Below, in pieces: positions 52,001-61,487 of a stretch of 64,000 nucleotides of DNA. The DNA comes from Antilocapra americana (lineage: Eukaryota > Chordata > Mammalia > Artiodactyla > Antilocapridae), in the NCBI GenBank assembly GCA_007570785.1, contig ML662442.1, positions 62,707,392-62,771,391 of the forward strand. The letters are read 5' to 3'. The notes beneath the pieces are model-generated. The model saw only the letters and a program-made list of their open reading frames with translations, did not search any database and was not told the DNA's origin. The position numbers were made by a program, and so were the translations under genes. Each line of letters opens with the position of its first letter. The stretch's first letter is position 1.

Positions 52001-55000
52001 TTGTGCTCCATTTACTTTATGTCTTAAAAGTAAAACTAAAACTTACCAAACAAAAAATACACTCTTAAATAGATTTTGTCTTAGAAGAATGTGCCTGGGG
52101 TTTAAAGGCAAAATTCAAATGAGTTCTGGGCCAACCTTGCCCAACAGTAACCATATTGGAATAAGTGCTTGCTCCGCTACTAGTTGAACTCTTTTGAAAG
52201 TAGGCCTATTTTAAGTGACTTGTGTCTTTCGACTTCCATTTTATCTTGGTCATTCACAGGGCCATCACACAGACAGGCACCTTTATGTGAGTCAGAAAAA
52301 AGATGGGACTAAATTTCTCTTTCTGTGTAGTTGATGTCCTGTGACAAGGGCATGGCTGACAAGCAGGGAACAGACTGAAAATCAGTCCCCACTTCATCCT
52401 GGACCCAATGTCCCTATTTTAGCCACAGTCTACCCACCCATACACAGCAGCCCTGGTCACACGATGCTTGAATACAACCCTTCCTGGAGCTTGCCTCTGT
52501 CTCCAAAACCAAACTAAACCTAACCGGCCTTCTCTGCTACTCACAAAGTTAATCAATGAAGTGAAAGATTATTTTCTGACTTAGTAAAGGGAACAACTCA
52601 TTGGAAGTTCTCTTGCAGTGATGTAATGTTTAATTCCAGCAATCCTCATCAACTGTTTCAGCCAGAAAAGTTGAGTATTGACATTTATTCCAAGGGCAGG
52701 GAATTTGCTCACCTGGTTTCAGTTCAAGGAGTCTTAATGAGGTACAGAAAAACATTTCCAAGGTTTACCAACTGGTGGTTTTGTTTTCTCGACAGGAAAT
52801 TTTTTTACGTGATTCTTTTTCATTTTAAATATAAGAAACTATAGGGGGTAAATGGGAAAGGGTTGTACCCTTACTTGTATAAAAAAACTAAGGTAACAGT
52901 TAAACATAAGGTAGATGTGCTTTCTAAATTACATTAAAAATTTTTTTCTAAGTTTATAATTAAACGTTTTCTACCTACTCTAAAATTTTTTTGCCATTAA
53001 GGAAAACTAATCAATGTGGAACAATCCACTGATGATTATGAAAGCCTCTGATGATATATAATAAATGGTATTTAATCATATGACTATCAGACCAAATCAC
53101 TGTGAAATGATGACACAGATCAGAAACTCACGGTAAGCCCTTAGAGAAATGACTAGAATTTGAGTTGGTTTATCTTTTGGCTAATCAAACATTTCAAGTT
53201 CATCTTTATGACTTATTTCAAACTCTACTGCTTTGAAACTACAAACACATGTAACATCTTTAGGCAGCAATGTACTATATTTGTTGAGCTTTAAGAGTTC
53301 CTTTTTAAACCTTCAATTTTTACCTTACTAGTACATGATCACTAAACAAAACTGGAAAATACAGAATAGAAAGAAGAAAAAAATAAAATATATTCATGAT
53401 TTTATTAACAAATGAACCTCAATCACCTGTAGAAGAAATGTTATAGTTGAAAAAAAGACCAAAAAAAAAAAAAAAAACCCCACCTATGAAACTATTAACA
53501 TGACTAGCCTGGGTAATAATAAAGAGTTAAAGACTTTCACCATCTCTCCTTAAAAAATAGGTCTTCACTTTATAGAAAACTACTAACATTTCCACAATAA
53601 CATTATTTTGTTTTGCCACAAATAATGAAAAATGACTCAGTTCTGAGGGATATTTAGCGTAAATGAAACCAGCTGACCTTGAGTGTGTCTCTGTTTGCAT
53701 TGGGCAGGAGGATGACAAGAAGGTTCAAAGCCTGTAGTTGTTGCTTCCTGGTTGGAAGATCTGCAGACAGATTAAATACATCTGAATACCTGTCTTTACC
53801 AAATATTTCTCTTTTTCTGTTTTGCAAGAAAAAAGTTATTTGGCATAAACATCACTGTGAAATGTGAGACACAATGAGTGAGCAGGAAGCCTTGTTGTGA
53901 GCGTGTGTGTGGGAGATCGGGAGAAGCAGCTGTTAAAGTAGAGCTTTCTCTCTCTCGGAATGCTCACTTCCGACTGTGAGCGTATGACGGTGGCCTTATG
54001 TTTGCAGACATACAACAGTGCTTTGGAAATAATTTTAACTTCCGCATAATAATTATTCCCCAAGGAAAAGGCAGAGGATATTGGACCTTTTATAATACAG
54101 TGTCAGAGTGCACCTGTAACAGTGAAGCTTCTTCTCATGGTGAGTGAACAAATTATGTGGTGTACACGGTTAAAAGCCTATCAGTTCCAACAGGAGTATG
54201 TAAAGCAAAGCCAGGAACACAGTAAGTGTTCGATAAATGTTTGTGGAATGAATAAGAAAACCAATCAGCAATGAGACAGTTGAAGAGGTACATTATTATT
54301 ATTGATATTTCCTATTTTCAGTACCCCATCCCAATAAATAATACTCATGGATATCTGGAATCATTCTTGCTTTTACTTCTCAGGGATAAATTTGGTCCTT
54401 TAATCCATATCCAAGGCCTATATATGCAAAATAGCACAACTTAACCATTAAAAAATATTTTACATGACAATTTCAGTCATATTTCCCTAAAAATTCTGAA
54501 TAAATGTTATGATATGAGATAAGCCATGGTAAACATCTCAATATGACATGTTTTAAGAATAGCTTGGAACATAATGGAATTGTATTCAGTCATAAAATAA
54601 ATCTAGCCATTTTCAACAACATGGATGAACCTTGAGTGCATTTTGCTAAGTGAAATAAGATGGAGAAAGACAAATATCTTATGATCTCACTTATATACAG
54701 AACCTAAAACAAAAACAAAACAGCTCACATATATACAGAGAATAAACTGGCGGAACAATCTGAACCACCATAGGTATCGGGGTCAGGTGGGGAAATGGCT
54801 AAAGGCAGACAAAAGGTACAAACTTCCAATTACAAAATAAGTAAGTCTCAGGGAAATAATGCAAGCATGGAAACTACAGCTTTCCAAGTGGCTCAGCGGT
54901 AAAGAATTCACCTGCCCATGCAGGAGCCACAGGAAACATGAGTTTGTTCCCTGGGTCAGAAAGAGCCCCTGGAGGAGGGCATGGTAATCCACTCCTTGTA

Positions 55001-58000
55001 TTCTTGCCTGGAGAATCCCTTGGACAGAGAAGTCTGGCGGACCACAGTCCATAACGTAGTAAAGAGTAAGACACAACTGAGTGACTATACATCAGACTAT
55101 GCGTGGCAACCATAGTTAATAATACTATATTACATACTTTAAGGTTACTAAGAGGAGACCTTTAAAGTTCTCATTACAAGAAAACATTTTTCTATAATTA
55201 TGAATGGTTATAGATGTTAGGTAGACATTATGATGATCACTTTGCAATGCATGCAAGCAACAAATATTGTACATGTGAAACTACTATATTATATGTCAAT
55301 ATACTTCAGTTAAAAACAAGAATAGCCTGGACAAGTTCTGGTTGACACTGCAGCTCAGCCTAATCATTAATAATGCTTTTCTTTCACTCTCAAAAGTGTC
55401 CCAATTTGGAACTTAAAGTATGGCTTGGTCAACAGAATGTGGTGACAGCATTTTTCCTTTTTTGATGGTCTCTATGACTGAAAGGGATAATTATGCCAGT
55501 ACATGAACCTCATCAGATCTCTCTGCTTACTGGAAAGGAATCGAGAACTATTCAAGATGTTAATTTGGAGCCTGCCGAAATGGAAAGATAAAAGAAATCT
55601 GTTGCCCCCCGGACCAATGAAGCAGTCAAATGATCTGTTCCATGTTTCTACATGACAATTTCAAAAGTTAATTTTTCAGGAAGTAATCACAGACTCTGTC
55701 ACATCTCCTTGTGCTTTTATGATAACTGTTAATCCACAGCTTCTCCAGTAAGTGTTGCTTTTAACACTTGGCAAGAAAAATGTATCGGAGAGCTTACGTG
55801 ATTCATTCTATTAAAAAAGAAATGTGAAGTTTCCATCTTTTAATATGAAAATATGTGCACTGTATTGTTTAAAGGGCATGCAATTAATCCGCACCTAAAG
55901 AGATACGGATAGATCTGTAATCTATTTACTCCTAGATGTGTATTTATAAAAGAAAACATCAAGTGACATTTTATTACTCACTGACATCAATGAGTCAGTG
56001 TGTCTACCCAAATATATCTGGTTATATTCTTCACAAAGAAAAATGTCATTAAAGCAATTAATATGGATGGCATTGACACAAAAACCACTTCAAAGAGGGG
56101 TGGCACTTACTCTGGACAGCCTGGAAAGCTTTGAGATATTCTACACTGAGCAGTGGCTGGGGCAGTTCCCGGATAAAGAGCTTCAGCAGGCTGGCGGCAT
56201 CATGCTGCTTGACACTTTCCCAATTAAAAGTCCCTTCATAGAACTTTGCTTCTAGTTCTTGGCAAAGATTCTGAAAGGGAGAAGAGAGAAAGGGGAAGAA
56301 AAAAAAAGCTACCAGTAAGTTGATTTTTCTTTTTTTCCCTTGCTGAGACAGATATACTTCCCACTTCGGAAGAGATTCTACCCTTGTGTTGGCTTTTTAT
56401 TATTTGCTTTTTTAATATTTATTTATTAATTTGGTTGTGTCAAGTCTTTCGTTGCTGTGTGCAGGCTCTCTAGTTGTGGCTGGCAAGCTTAGTTGCCCAC
56501 AACATGGGGGATTCTTAGTTCCCCAACCTGTGTCCTCTGCATTGCAAGGCTGGTTCTTAACCACCAGGCCACCAGGGGAGTCCCAAGATGTTACTTTTTT
56601 GAGAAGACATCTGAAACTACTAAAGGCCAACACTTCTCTATTACTCAGAAAAATATTCCTTCTCCTACCCCAAGTGTCATTCATCAATGAAAATGATACC
56701 TAAGGTAAAGAATTCCAAAACTTTACACATTTTCCAGGATAGGCAACAAATCTTAAGCAGTAGAGGCTGAAATAAAACAACAGTTAAAACAGACTTTACA
56801 CTTGGGGGCTTTACTTAAGATACTATAATTTTTCACCAACTTTTTAAAAATTCTTTAAAGAAAAAAATCTGTGCTTTATTTAGAAGTATATTATATAACA
56901 AAATATATAATCAATCTATGGACCTAAAGCAAAAGGCCATCTCTGATTAGTCACTCTGGAAAATGGAAAACCAAATTCCATAGCAAATGAGGTTCAAAAA
57001 ACACATCAGTATACCCCGTCTTAAATGCATAGGCTGTCAGTGACCCAGCCATCTTGCTGCCAGCTGCAAAAAACAGCTGGAGTCCTTGTGGAATTAGAAG
57101 CACCTAATTCATTTACCTCAAGGACTCCACAAAATCTGCCAGACAAATTATTAATAATAAATCAATTTTGTTTCATAATTACTATTTTCTATATGCTTTT
57201 TCACTGTAGCATAAATCCTATTATGTTAGAAACCCTTCCAAGTTTCTGTCACTCCCTTTTAATATTTGAAACTGTTCTCCCCTGTTTTTCCTGTAAGGTG
57301 AATATATTACACTTTCTCTTCCCAACACAATTCCATCCTCTACTCTAATTATTTTTTGTAATTGGTGAAATACACAAAGGCAAATCTAGAAATGGGGGGA
57401 AAGAAAGGTGGAAAGAGAGAGGGATGAAAGAAGGGAGAGGGGAAGGAGATGGGGAGGAAGGGAGGGAAGGAAAGAAGGCCTGCGGAAGAGGGAGAAAGAA
57501 GAAGAGGGGAAAGAGAAAAGGAGGAGGAGAAGAGGATGGAGGGGGAGGGAGAGTCCAAGAAATTTGGTGGAGAAGGGAGGGGAACAACAACCCTAAATTT
57601 TGCATGTCATCTTCACATTATGCACAAAACCGAGACCAGCTGCCATATCATTCAGTCTGTGATAACAGGCTGTGTTGAGCCAGTTGAATCTACTTCATTG
57701 ACCTTCTAAGAAGTTACATATAGTTGAATTCACTCCTCTTCCAGAGATCTGGTCAAAATGTGAAATCCACATTACATCCATCCTTGTGTACTAAAGTAAA
57801 CATATTTATAACTCTCTTGAGTTGGCCATTGCATTTTGCTAATGCAGGGCATGAACAGTGACCTGGGAACCAGTGTTCTTGCCAAGATAGGTAGAATGGA
57901 GTCATGTAACTGGCTTCTGAGGGACTCTTTCTCTGTTTGAGAATGTGTTTCTTGACAGGACTCATCTCCCAATCACACACACTGTCCCTGGTTGACTGGT

Positions 58001-60357
58001 GGTGAAATTGGCACAGGTGTCAGCAAATGAAGTGAGACAGTGGCCACATATCAAAATTACAAGAGCACCTGTACAGCTTCGGGGACCTCTGCATCAGACA
58101 TCAGACCCAGGGGATGCAAGTTGAATGACCTTTGTGAGCAGGGTATATTATCAGTTCAGTTCAGTCGCTCAGTCATGTCCAACTCTTTGCAACGCCATGG
58201 AGTGCAGCATGCCAGGTCTCCTTGTCCATCACCAACTCTAGGAGTTTACCCAAACTCATGCCCATTGAGTCAGTGATGCCATCCAACCATCTCATCCTCT
58301 ATTGTCCTCTTCTTCTCCCACCTTCAATCTTTCCCAGCATCAGGGTCTTTTCAAATAAGTCAGCTCTTCACATCAGGTGGCCGAAGTATTAAAGTTTCAT
58401 CTTCAACATCAGTCCTTCCAATGAATACTCAGGACTGATTTCCTTTAGGATGGACTGGTTGGGTCTCCTTGCAGTCCAAGGGACTCTCAAGTCTTCTCCA
58501 ACACCACAGTTCAAAAGCATCAATTCTTCGGTGCTCAGCTTTCTTTATATTCCAACTCTCACATCCATACATGACTACTGGAAAAACCATAACCTTGACT
58601 AGATGGACCTTTGTTGGCAAAGTAATGTCTGCTTTTTAATGTGCTGTCTAGGTTGGTCATAACTTTCCTGCCAAGGAGTAAGCATCTTTTAATTTCATGG
58701 CTGCAGTCACCATCAGCAGTGATTTTGGAGCCCAAAAATAAAGTCTGGCATTGTTTTCACTGTTTCCCCATCTATTTGCCATGAAGCAATGGGACCAGAT
58801 GCCATGATCTTAACGTTGAGCTTTAAGCCAACTTTTCCACTCTCCTCTTTCACTTTCATCAAGAAGCTCTTTAGTTCTTCTTCACTTTCTGCCATAAGGG
58901 TAGTGCCATCTGCATAGCTGAGGTTATTGGTATTTCTCCTGGCAATCTTGATTTCAGACTGTGCTTCATCCAGCCCAGCATTTATGATGATTTATCAGGT
59001 TACTCAAATCCGATTAAACTGAGATCACAATGTGCTAAGAGCCATACAAGCTGAAACTAGTGCTTTAAACTGAAGAAGCTTCTCAAAATCAGCAAGTGAT
59101 GCAAACTATGGAATCTCTACACAGACCTGGCATTGCCATGGCCACAACTGGCTAGGAGAGCGTACACCGACCAAGAGTCATTTCTTCCCGATCTAGCTCA
59201 AAAGAGCTCATACAGAATATATCTTTAGATGAACAGGGAATATCTCCTCCCTTTATCTTATTTTTTCTTGGATTTACAAATTCAGGAAGACAAAATATTG
59301 GATGTGGCCAGTGACTTGTGTTATCTTTTTAGAGCTAGAGCTAAATTTGGAGGGTAAGGGTTAAGGAGGTTGTTAATGACTGATAACCAAAAAATTCCCT
59401 AGATAAGTTTTCCAGATAGAGCTACAATTCCAAGTATGAAGTCTCCGTAAAATGCAAATCCCTGGAGAGGCACATTCCATCCACATCATCTGCAGGGTAA
59501 TTCTACTTAGACCAAGCATTCATTGGATACTGGATTCCCCAGAGGAGGAGTCAGGAACAGAGAAAGGAGGAGGACGACACACAGTATCCTAGGAAAGTGG
59601 GAAGGAAATGTCATCTTGAGAAAAAAGAAAGAAGGGGAAAGGGGGATTAGAAAGGGGATTCCAATTGGAAAGCCTGGGAATCCCCTTGACTCTTTCACAA
59701 GCCAGACTCAGGCTACCCTTAGATCCAGTGAGGCAAGGAACTGGGACAGCCAGGAGTAGTTAAGACAATCTCATTTTGCCAGCTCACTAAGATTGATAAT
59801 GTACAGAGACTAATGTCAAGTTCCCTACTCTGCCCACCTGGTGGAGTTTACCATCCTGCCCTTTAAAAAAAGAAAAAGAAACAAATCTCACGCTGTTACT
59901 CATGCAGACTGTCAGCAGTCCCCTCTTAGTATTTTGACTCATCATGTTCTCTTTCCATCAGCAGGACAGAACTGCTCTTGTCTTCTGCTTGTTTACTTTT
60001 GTTCCTATTTTATATCTGCACAGTCGGAGAGTAAAATCATTTGCCTCTTTATTCACCACAGTATTGTTACTGGTAATAGGGTGAGTTTGAAAAAAAAAAA
60101 GTCAAAAGTTACAATCAGAAGAGACTGTAGAAAAGCTAATATAAACTGAACGTTAAGATGTTTTTGTGCTTTTTCATCTTCTAAAATGGGAAGAAAGAGT
60201 GGGGAGGACAACTGAGCTTTGCAGATGCAAAAAGTTTAATTAAACAAAGTTATTTACATGAGTGGAACCAAGAAATCACCTTGATTCGAACAGCAGCTCC
60301 AGGGATTCTCAAGAGACCTTCAGTTTCCAAACCTCCCTCTTCAATGCGAGAAATCAG
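30989..60357 (-). CDS. ARHGAP18: ARHGAP18, C-terminal 315 residues in eight exons (5' part outside window)
   Basis: Rho GTPase-activating protein 18 accelerates GTP hydrolysis by RhoA and so limits stress-fibre contractility, cell spreading and migration (family knowledge). Eight minus-strand segments, each ending at GT and starting after AG, join in phase: 60280-60357, 56111-56270, 53678-53760, 49289-49495, 48296-48436, 36028-36152, 32214-32275 and 30989-31080. The product contains the arginine finger ([10 protein letters not shown]), the [12 protein letters not shown] helix and the [11 protein letters not shown] asparagine motif of RhoGAP domains, then a lysine-rich segment and a C-terminal tail ending SKPS. 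There are no internal stops or frameshifts, so the gene looks functional. The order and sequence match human ARHGAP18 as I remember it, and the paralogues ARHGAP28 and ARHGAP40 fit less well. If there are 15 exons as in human, these are exons 8-15. No upstream exon was found between 60358 and 64000. Confidence 0.95.
31081..32213 (-). other. ARHGAP18 last intron (1133 bp)
   Basis: GT-AG intron of A/T-rich sequence. I recognise no interspersed repeat in it. Confidence 0.85.
32214..32275 (-). CDS. ARHGAP18: ARHGAP18 penultimate coding exon ([20 protein letters not shown])
   Basis: This 62-bp exon starts with the third base of a split serine codon, encodes 20 residues and ends on the first base of a glycine codon. 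The acceptor is CTACTAG and the donor ATTG|GTAAGC. It is too short to show as an open frame by itself; it was placed by family similarity and phase. Confidence 0.93.
32925..33070 (+). repeat. MER5A hAT-type DNA transposon relic
   Basis: CTGGAGAACTTGCCAAAATT through AGGCCCAGAATCTGG to TTGTGGACCACTG follows the MER5A consensus order. Confidence 0.6.
33845..33975 (-). repeat. MIR SINE relic
   Basis: TTTAATTATCACACGGCTAT and TTTTACAATGAGAAGCCTGA resemble the antisense MIR core. Confidence 0.5.
34755..34875 (+). repeat. MIR SINE relic
   Basis: ACATGTGACCTTGAAAGTCT and TTATCAGTAAAATGGAGGTA match the MIR central part. Confidence 0.6.
35345..35442 (+). repeat. L1 3' end
   Basis: GTGGCTGATTCACACTGTTT and CGGTGTAAAGCAATTATCCT match the L1 3' terminus. 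Confidence 0.75.
35934..35975. repeat. A-run and purine-rich tract
   Basis: About 16 A followed by GGGGG and GA-rich sequence, within 100 bp of the exon donor; transcribed as pyrimidines. Confidence 0.85.
36028..36152 (-). CDS. ARHGAP18: ARHGAP18 coding exon, C-terminal region ([10 protein letters not shown] to FLSQE)
   Basis: This 125-bp exon encodes 41 residues plus two bases of a serine codon completed in the next exon. The acceptor is TTGCAG and the donor GAAAG|GTAGAG. The sequence includes [20 protein letters not shown]. An A-run followed by a purine-rich stretch (35934-35975) lies just beyond the donor in the intron. Confidence 0.95.
38848..38965 (+). repeat. CHR-type SINE
   Basis: GGGATTTCCTTTGTGTGGCC through GCATGGGTTTGATCCCACG to an A-rich tail. 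Confidence 0.7.
38981..39163 (+). repeat. Bov-A2 SINE, 3'-truncated dimer
   Basis: GCTGCTGCTGCTAAGTCATG starts unit 1; unit 2 begins at GTGAAGTCACTCAGTCGTGT and stops after TAGCGACCCCAT. Confidence 0.88.
39765..39792. repeat. (GT)n microsatellite
   Basis: About eight GT units followed by ATATGG and more GT. Confidence 0.8.
40223..40495 (+). repeat. Bov-A2 SINE, complete dimer with target-site duplication
   Basis: Both units are present. The 9-bp TCTGTTCTT flanks it at 40214-40222 and 40496-40504. Confidence 0.93.
42385..42490 (+). repeat. Possible MER5-type DNA transposon relic
   Basis: GAGAGATTCTGATTCACAGG and GTCCAGGAAGTGGCC resemble the MER5 interior. Confidence 0.4.
42515..42620 (-). 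repeat. MIR SINE relic
   Basis: CTCATTTTATAGAAGAAACT, GAGACCAAGAGAG and GTGACTTGCC form an antisense MIR core. Confidence 0.6.
42645..42682. repeat. Imperfect (TG)n microsatellite
   Basis: ATGTGTGTGTGCGTGCGTGT, a TG run with CG interruptions. Confidence 0.8.
43000..43700 (+). repeat. L2 LINE relic
   Basis: Pyrimidine-rich L2 body; TGTCTCCAGCTCTGTCCACT followed by CCCGAGCTTCAGGCCCATGT is the recognisable L2 segment. Confidence 0.55.
43796..43833. repeat. (TA)n-rich microsatellite
   Basis: Mixed TA and TG units. Confidence 0.8.
43895..44120 (+). repeat. MIR SINE relic with internal A13 run
   Basis: TTTCAAATTTCAGTGCCACA, TCACTTTCCAGATCTGTTAA and the downstream region follow MIR order. Confidence 0.5.
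44640..45640 (+). repeat. L2 LINE relic interrupted by a CHR SINE
   Basis: Before the SINE: TTCTTAGGCCAGAAACTTCT, then GAATCATTCTTGACTT. After it: AACAATGGCCTACAAGGCCC, then TGCATAATCTGGTCCC, and an L2-like 3' segment ending GAGTGCCTAGAACATCC. Confidence 0.65.
44800..44938 (+). repeat. CHR-type SINE
   Basis: GTCAGTGGTTAGGACTCTGT through GGCATAGGTTTGATCTTTGG to a CATA-rich tail. Confidence 0.75.
45741..45950 (+). repeat. Bov-tA SINE
   Basis: TTCCTGGTGTCTCAGATGGT through GATCCCCTGGAGAAGAGAAT to CAAGACTGAGTGACCGACA. Confidence 0.88.
46727..46935 (+). repeat. Bov-tA SINE
   Basis: TATTCCCTGGTGGCTCAGCC through AGGTTCGATCCCTGGGTTGG to GACTGAGTGACTAGCAC. Confidence 0.88.
47870..47965 (-). repeat. 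MIR SINE relic
   Basis: CCCATTTTACAGATGAGAAA is the antisense MIR core. Confidence 0.5.
48296..48436 (-). CDS. ARHGAP18: ARHGAP18 coding exon, end of RhoGAP domain and basic segment
   Basis: This 141-bp phase-0 exon encodes 47 residues, from [12 protein letters not shown] to KQDKSAND. It is rich in lysine and arginine, consistent with a helical, possibly coiled-coil region just after the GAP domain. The acceptor is CCATAG and the donor GAT|GTAAGA. Confidence 0.95.
48720..48910. repeat. Direct duplication bracketing the Bov-tA fragment
   Basis: GAATGCCTGAGGTAACTGAC occurs exactly at 48720-48739 and 48858-48877. Similarity continues as CTCAACAGTTGGCCCCTTT and, after 15 extra bases, CTCAATGGTTGGCCCCTTT. 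Confidence 0.9.
48766..48862 (+). repeat. Bov-tA SINE 5' half, abruptly truncated
   Basis: AGGCTTCCCTGGTGGCTCAG through GGTTCGGTCCTTGGG to GAGAAGGGAATG, where Bov-tA identity ends and a duplicated flank begins. Confidence 0.85.
49289..49495 (-). CDS. ARHGAP18: ARHGAP18 coding exon, RhoGAP catalytic-asparagine region
   Basis: This 207-bp phase-0 exon encodes 69 residues, from [15 protein letters not shown] to KYQKLLWT. It includes [15 protein letters not shown]; the asparagine of PNLF aligns with Asn194 of p50RhoGAP, which contacts Rho. The acceptor is TTTCAG and the donor ACA|GTAAGT. The open frame extends past both boundaries into intron, but those ends do not match the family. Confidence 0.96.
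50305..50440 (-). repeat. MIR SINE relic
   Basis: CACTTAATCCTGACTGGAAA and CATCATACAGATGAGAAAAC match antisense MIR. Confidence 0.55.
51092..51211 (+). repeat. CHR-type SINE with target-site duplication
   Basis: GGACTTCCCTGGGTCCAGTG through ACAGGTTTGATCCCTAGTC to an A-run. ATCACCAG flanks it at 51084-51091 and 51212-51219. Confidence 0.85.
51250..51400 (+). repeat. MIR SINE relic
   Basis: TTCTCATTTATAAAACAGGA with upstream TAGCTCTGCGTGATCTTAGG matches the MIR body. Confidence 0.5.
53678..53760 (-). CDS. ARHGAP18: ARHGAP18 coding exon, RhoGAP helix ([18 protein letters not shown])
   Basis: This 83-bp exon starts with the last two bases of the split asparagine codon and encodes 27 further residues ending ANRDTLK. 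The leucine-rich stretch is a RhoGAP helix. The acceptor is TCTGCAG and the donor AAG|GTCAGC. A plus-strand open frame over the same place is only a shadow. Confidence 0.94.
54570..55322 (+). mobile_element. L1 LINE 3' end split by Bov-tA
   Basis: 54570-54884 contains the motif ACAACATGGATGAACCTTGA and ATGATCTCACTTATATACAG; 55093-55322 continues with GTTAATAATACTATATTACA and GTGAAACTACTATATTATAT. Confidence 0.75.
54885..55092 (+). repeat. Bov-tA SINE inside L1
   Basis: GCTTTCCAAGTGGCTCAGCG through CCTGGAGGAGGGCATGG to ACACAACTGAGTGACTATAC. Confidence 0.85.
56111..56270 (-). CDS. ARHGAP18: ARHGAP18 coding exon, RhoGAP core ([10 protein letters not shown] to FQAVQ)
   Basis: This 160-bp exon encodes 53 codons plus the first base of an asparagine codon completed in the next exon. 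It contains [20 protein letters not shown] and the [12 protein letters not shown] segment, whose lysine corresponds to Lys122 of p50RhoGAP and whose LPxPL signature is typical of RhoGAP domains. The acceptor is CCCTTTCAG and the donor CAGA|GTAAGTG, which is close to consensus. Confidence 0.95.
56398..56584 (-). repeat. CHR-type SINE, antisense
   Basis: TTTATTAATTTGGTTGTGTC through CTTAGTTCCCCAACCTGTG to CCACCAGGGGAGTCCC. Confidence 0.82.
57391..57575. repeat. Long polypurine (GGA/GAA-rich) tract
   Basis: About 185 bp almost entirely of A and G on the plus strand, with only scattered pyrimidines. It is transcribed as a polypyrimidine tract in the ARHGAP18 intron. Frames across it are low-complexity artefacts. 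Confidence 0.9.
58153..58985 (-). mobile_element. BovB LINE 3' fragment
   Basis: Antisense BovB from TCAGTTCAGTTCAGTCGCTC at the 3' terminus to ATCCAGCCCAGCATTTATGA. On the minus strand it reads [20 protein letters not shown] with breaks. Confidence 0.87.
60280..60357 (-). CDS. ARHGAP18: ARHGAP18 coding exon with RhoGAP arginine finger
   Basis: This 78-bp exon encodes 26 residues in phase 0, from LISRIEEGG to AAVRIK. It carries [10 protein letters not shown], where the arginine aligns with the catalytic arginine finger of RhoGAP domains (Arg85 of p50RhoGAP). The acceptor on the minus strand is TACACAG and the donor is AAG|GTGATT. A longer frame runs through the acceptor into intron sequence on the 5' side, but those residues do not resemble the family, so the splice boundary is preferred. 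It is the most upstream exon visible. Confidence 0.95.
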
Positions 60358-61091
60358 CTGTGTATAAACAGAAGGACATTCTGATTTTGGCATTCTTAAT
60401 AGTTTCAATCTCAAATTTAACATCTCCTTCATACATAAATAAACAAAAACTGAATATATTGCCATGTTAACTGGATTTCACTAAGTTTTGAGTGCTATGG
60501 CACAATCACTACTACTCATCTTTAAGCCAATATATCCCAACACTTTGGTTGTATTTTGCAAAAAGTTGGGTCCTTTGGAACAAAGGTATAAGATACCTGC
60601 CATATCCCAGATAGAGACGGACCCATGTTCACTGTTTGAAAGCAACTAAAACAATCCACTTCTTCTGTTTTTTTGGAAACATGAATTCTGCAATCAAATA
60701 CATCTTATGAAATTATAATATTTGCATATTTACACCTCATTTTCAGTTTGCTCAAAGAAAAAATTGTTTATGATACAAAGGAAAAAAAATACTGCTTGCA
60801 AATATTCATTTTTAGACTTTAAGCTTTTGGTGGTAAAACTTAAGTAAAAAAACAGTTCTGGGTACGGGGTTTCTAAATCATACCTGATGAATACACACAG
60901 ATCTCTAAGTTTTTTTTGTTTTTTTTTTAATAAGGCAGAAACTCACAAGAATAAGAAAATGGAGAAATTTCAATGATATATATAACACTGGAAGCTATGA
61001 AGTGGTTAGTTTCTTTGCAGAGACTTTCAATTGGAATATGCATTCCCTGGGCAGTACACAAAGGCTTTTTAGGAGGTACTTGACTATTTTA

Positions 61092-61275
61092 GCTTCCCTC
61101 GTGGCTCAGCTGGTAAAGAATCCACCTGCAATGTGGGAGACCTGGGTTCAATCCCTGGGTTGGGAAGATATCCTGGAGAAGGGAAAGGCTACTCATTCTA
61201 GTATTCTGGCCTGGAGAATTCCATGGACTGTATGGTCCATGGGGTCGCAAAGAGACATAACTGATCAACTTTCAC
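61092..61275 (+). repeat. Bov-tA SINE, first of a tandem pair
   Basis: GCTTCCCTCGTGGCTCAGCT through GGGTTCAATCCCTGGG to CTGATCAACTTTCAC. TTGACTATTTTA precedes it and TTGACTACTTTA follows. Confidence 0.88.
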
Positions 61276-61287
61276 TTGACTACTTTA

Positions 61288-61487
61288 AGGGCTTCCCTGG
61301 TGGCTCAAGACAGTAAAACATCCACCTGCAATGTGGGAGAGACCTGGGTTTGATCCCTGGATTGGGAAGATGCCCCAGAAAAAGGAATGGCTACCCACTC
61401 CAGTATTCTTGCCTGGAAAAATTCCATGGTCTGAGGAGCCCGGCGGACTACAGTCCATGGGGTTGCATAATTGAGCGACTTTCACTT
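61288..61487 (+). repeat. Bov-tA SINE, second of a tandem pair
   Basis: AGGGCTTCCCTGGTGGCTCA through GGGTTTGATCCCTGG to TTGAGCGACTTTCAC. It is followed by a third copy of the flank, TTCACTATTTTA. Confidence 0.88.

Larger units (their letters stand above)
49496..53677 (-). other. ARHGAP18 intron (4182 bp)
   Basis: It contains MIR relics, a CHR SINE and an A17 run at 53461. 49500-50300 and 51450-53460 otherwise show nothing recognisable. Confidence 0.85.
53761..56110 (-). other. ARHGAP18 intron (2350 bp)
   Basis: It contains an L1 3' end split by Bov-tA (54570-55322) and a short L2/MIR-like 3' end near 54220-54260. The rest is unrecognised. Confidence 0.85.
56271..60279 (-). other. ARHGAP18 intron (4009 bp)
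   Basis: It contains an antisense CHR SINE, a long purine tract and an antisense BovB. 58990-60279 is otherwise unrecognised. Confidence 0.85.

Noticed and set aside
57345..57709. Overlapping long frames on both strands rich in Glu/Arg/Gly or Pro/Ser
   Set aside because: They are translations of the polypurine tract and have no stops because of base composition.
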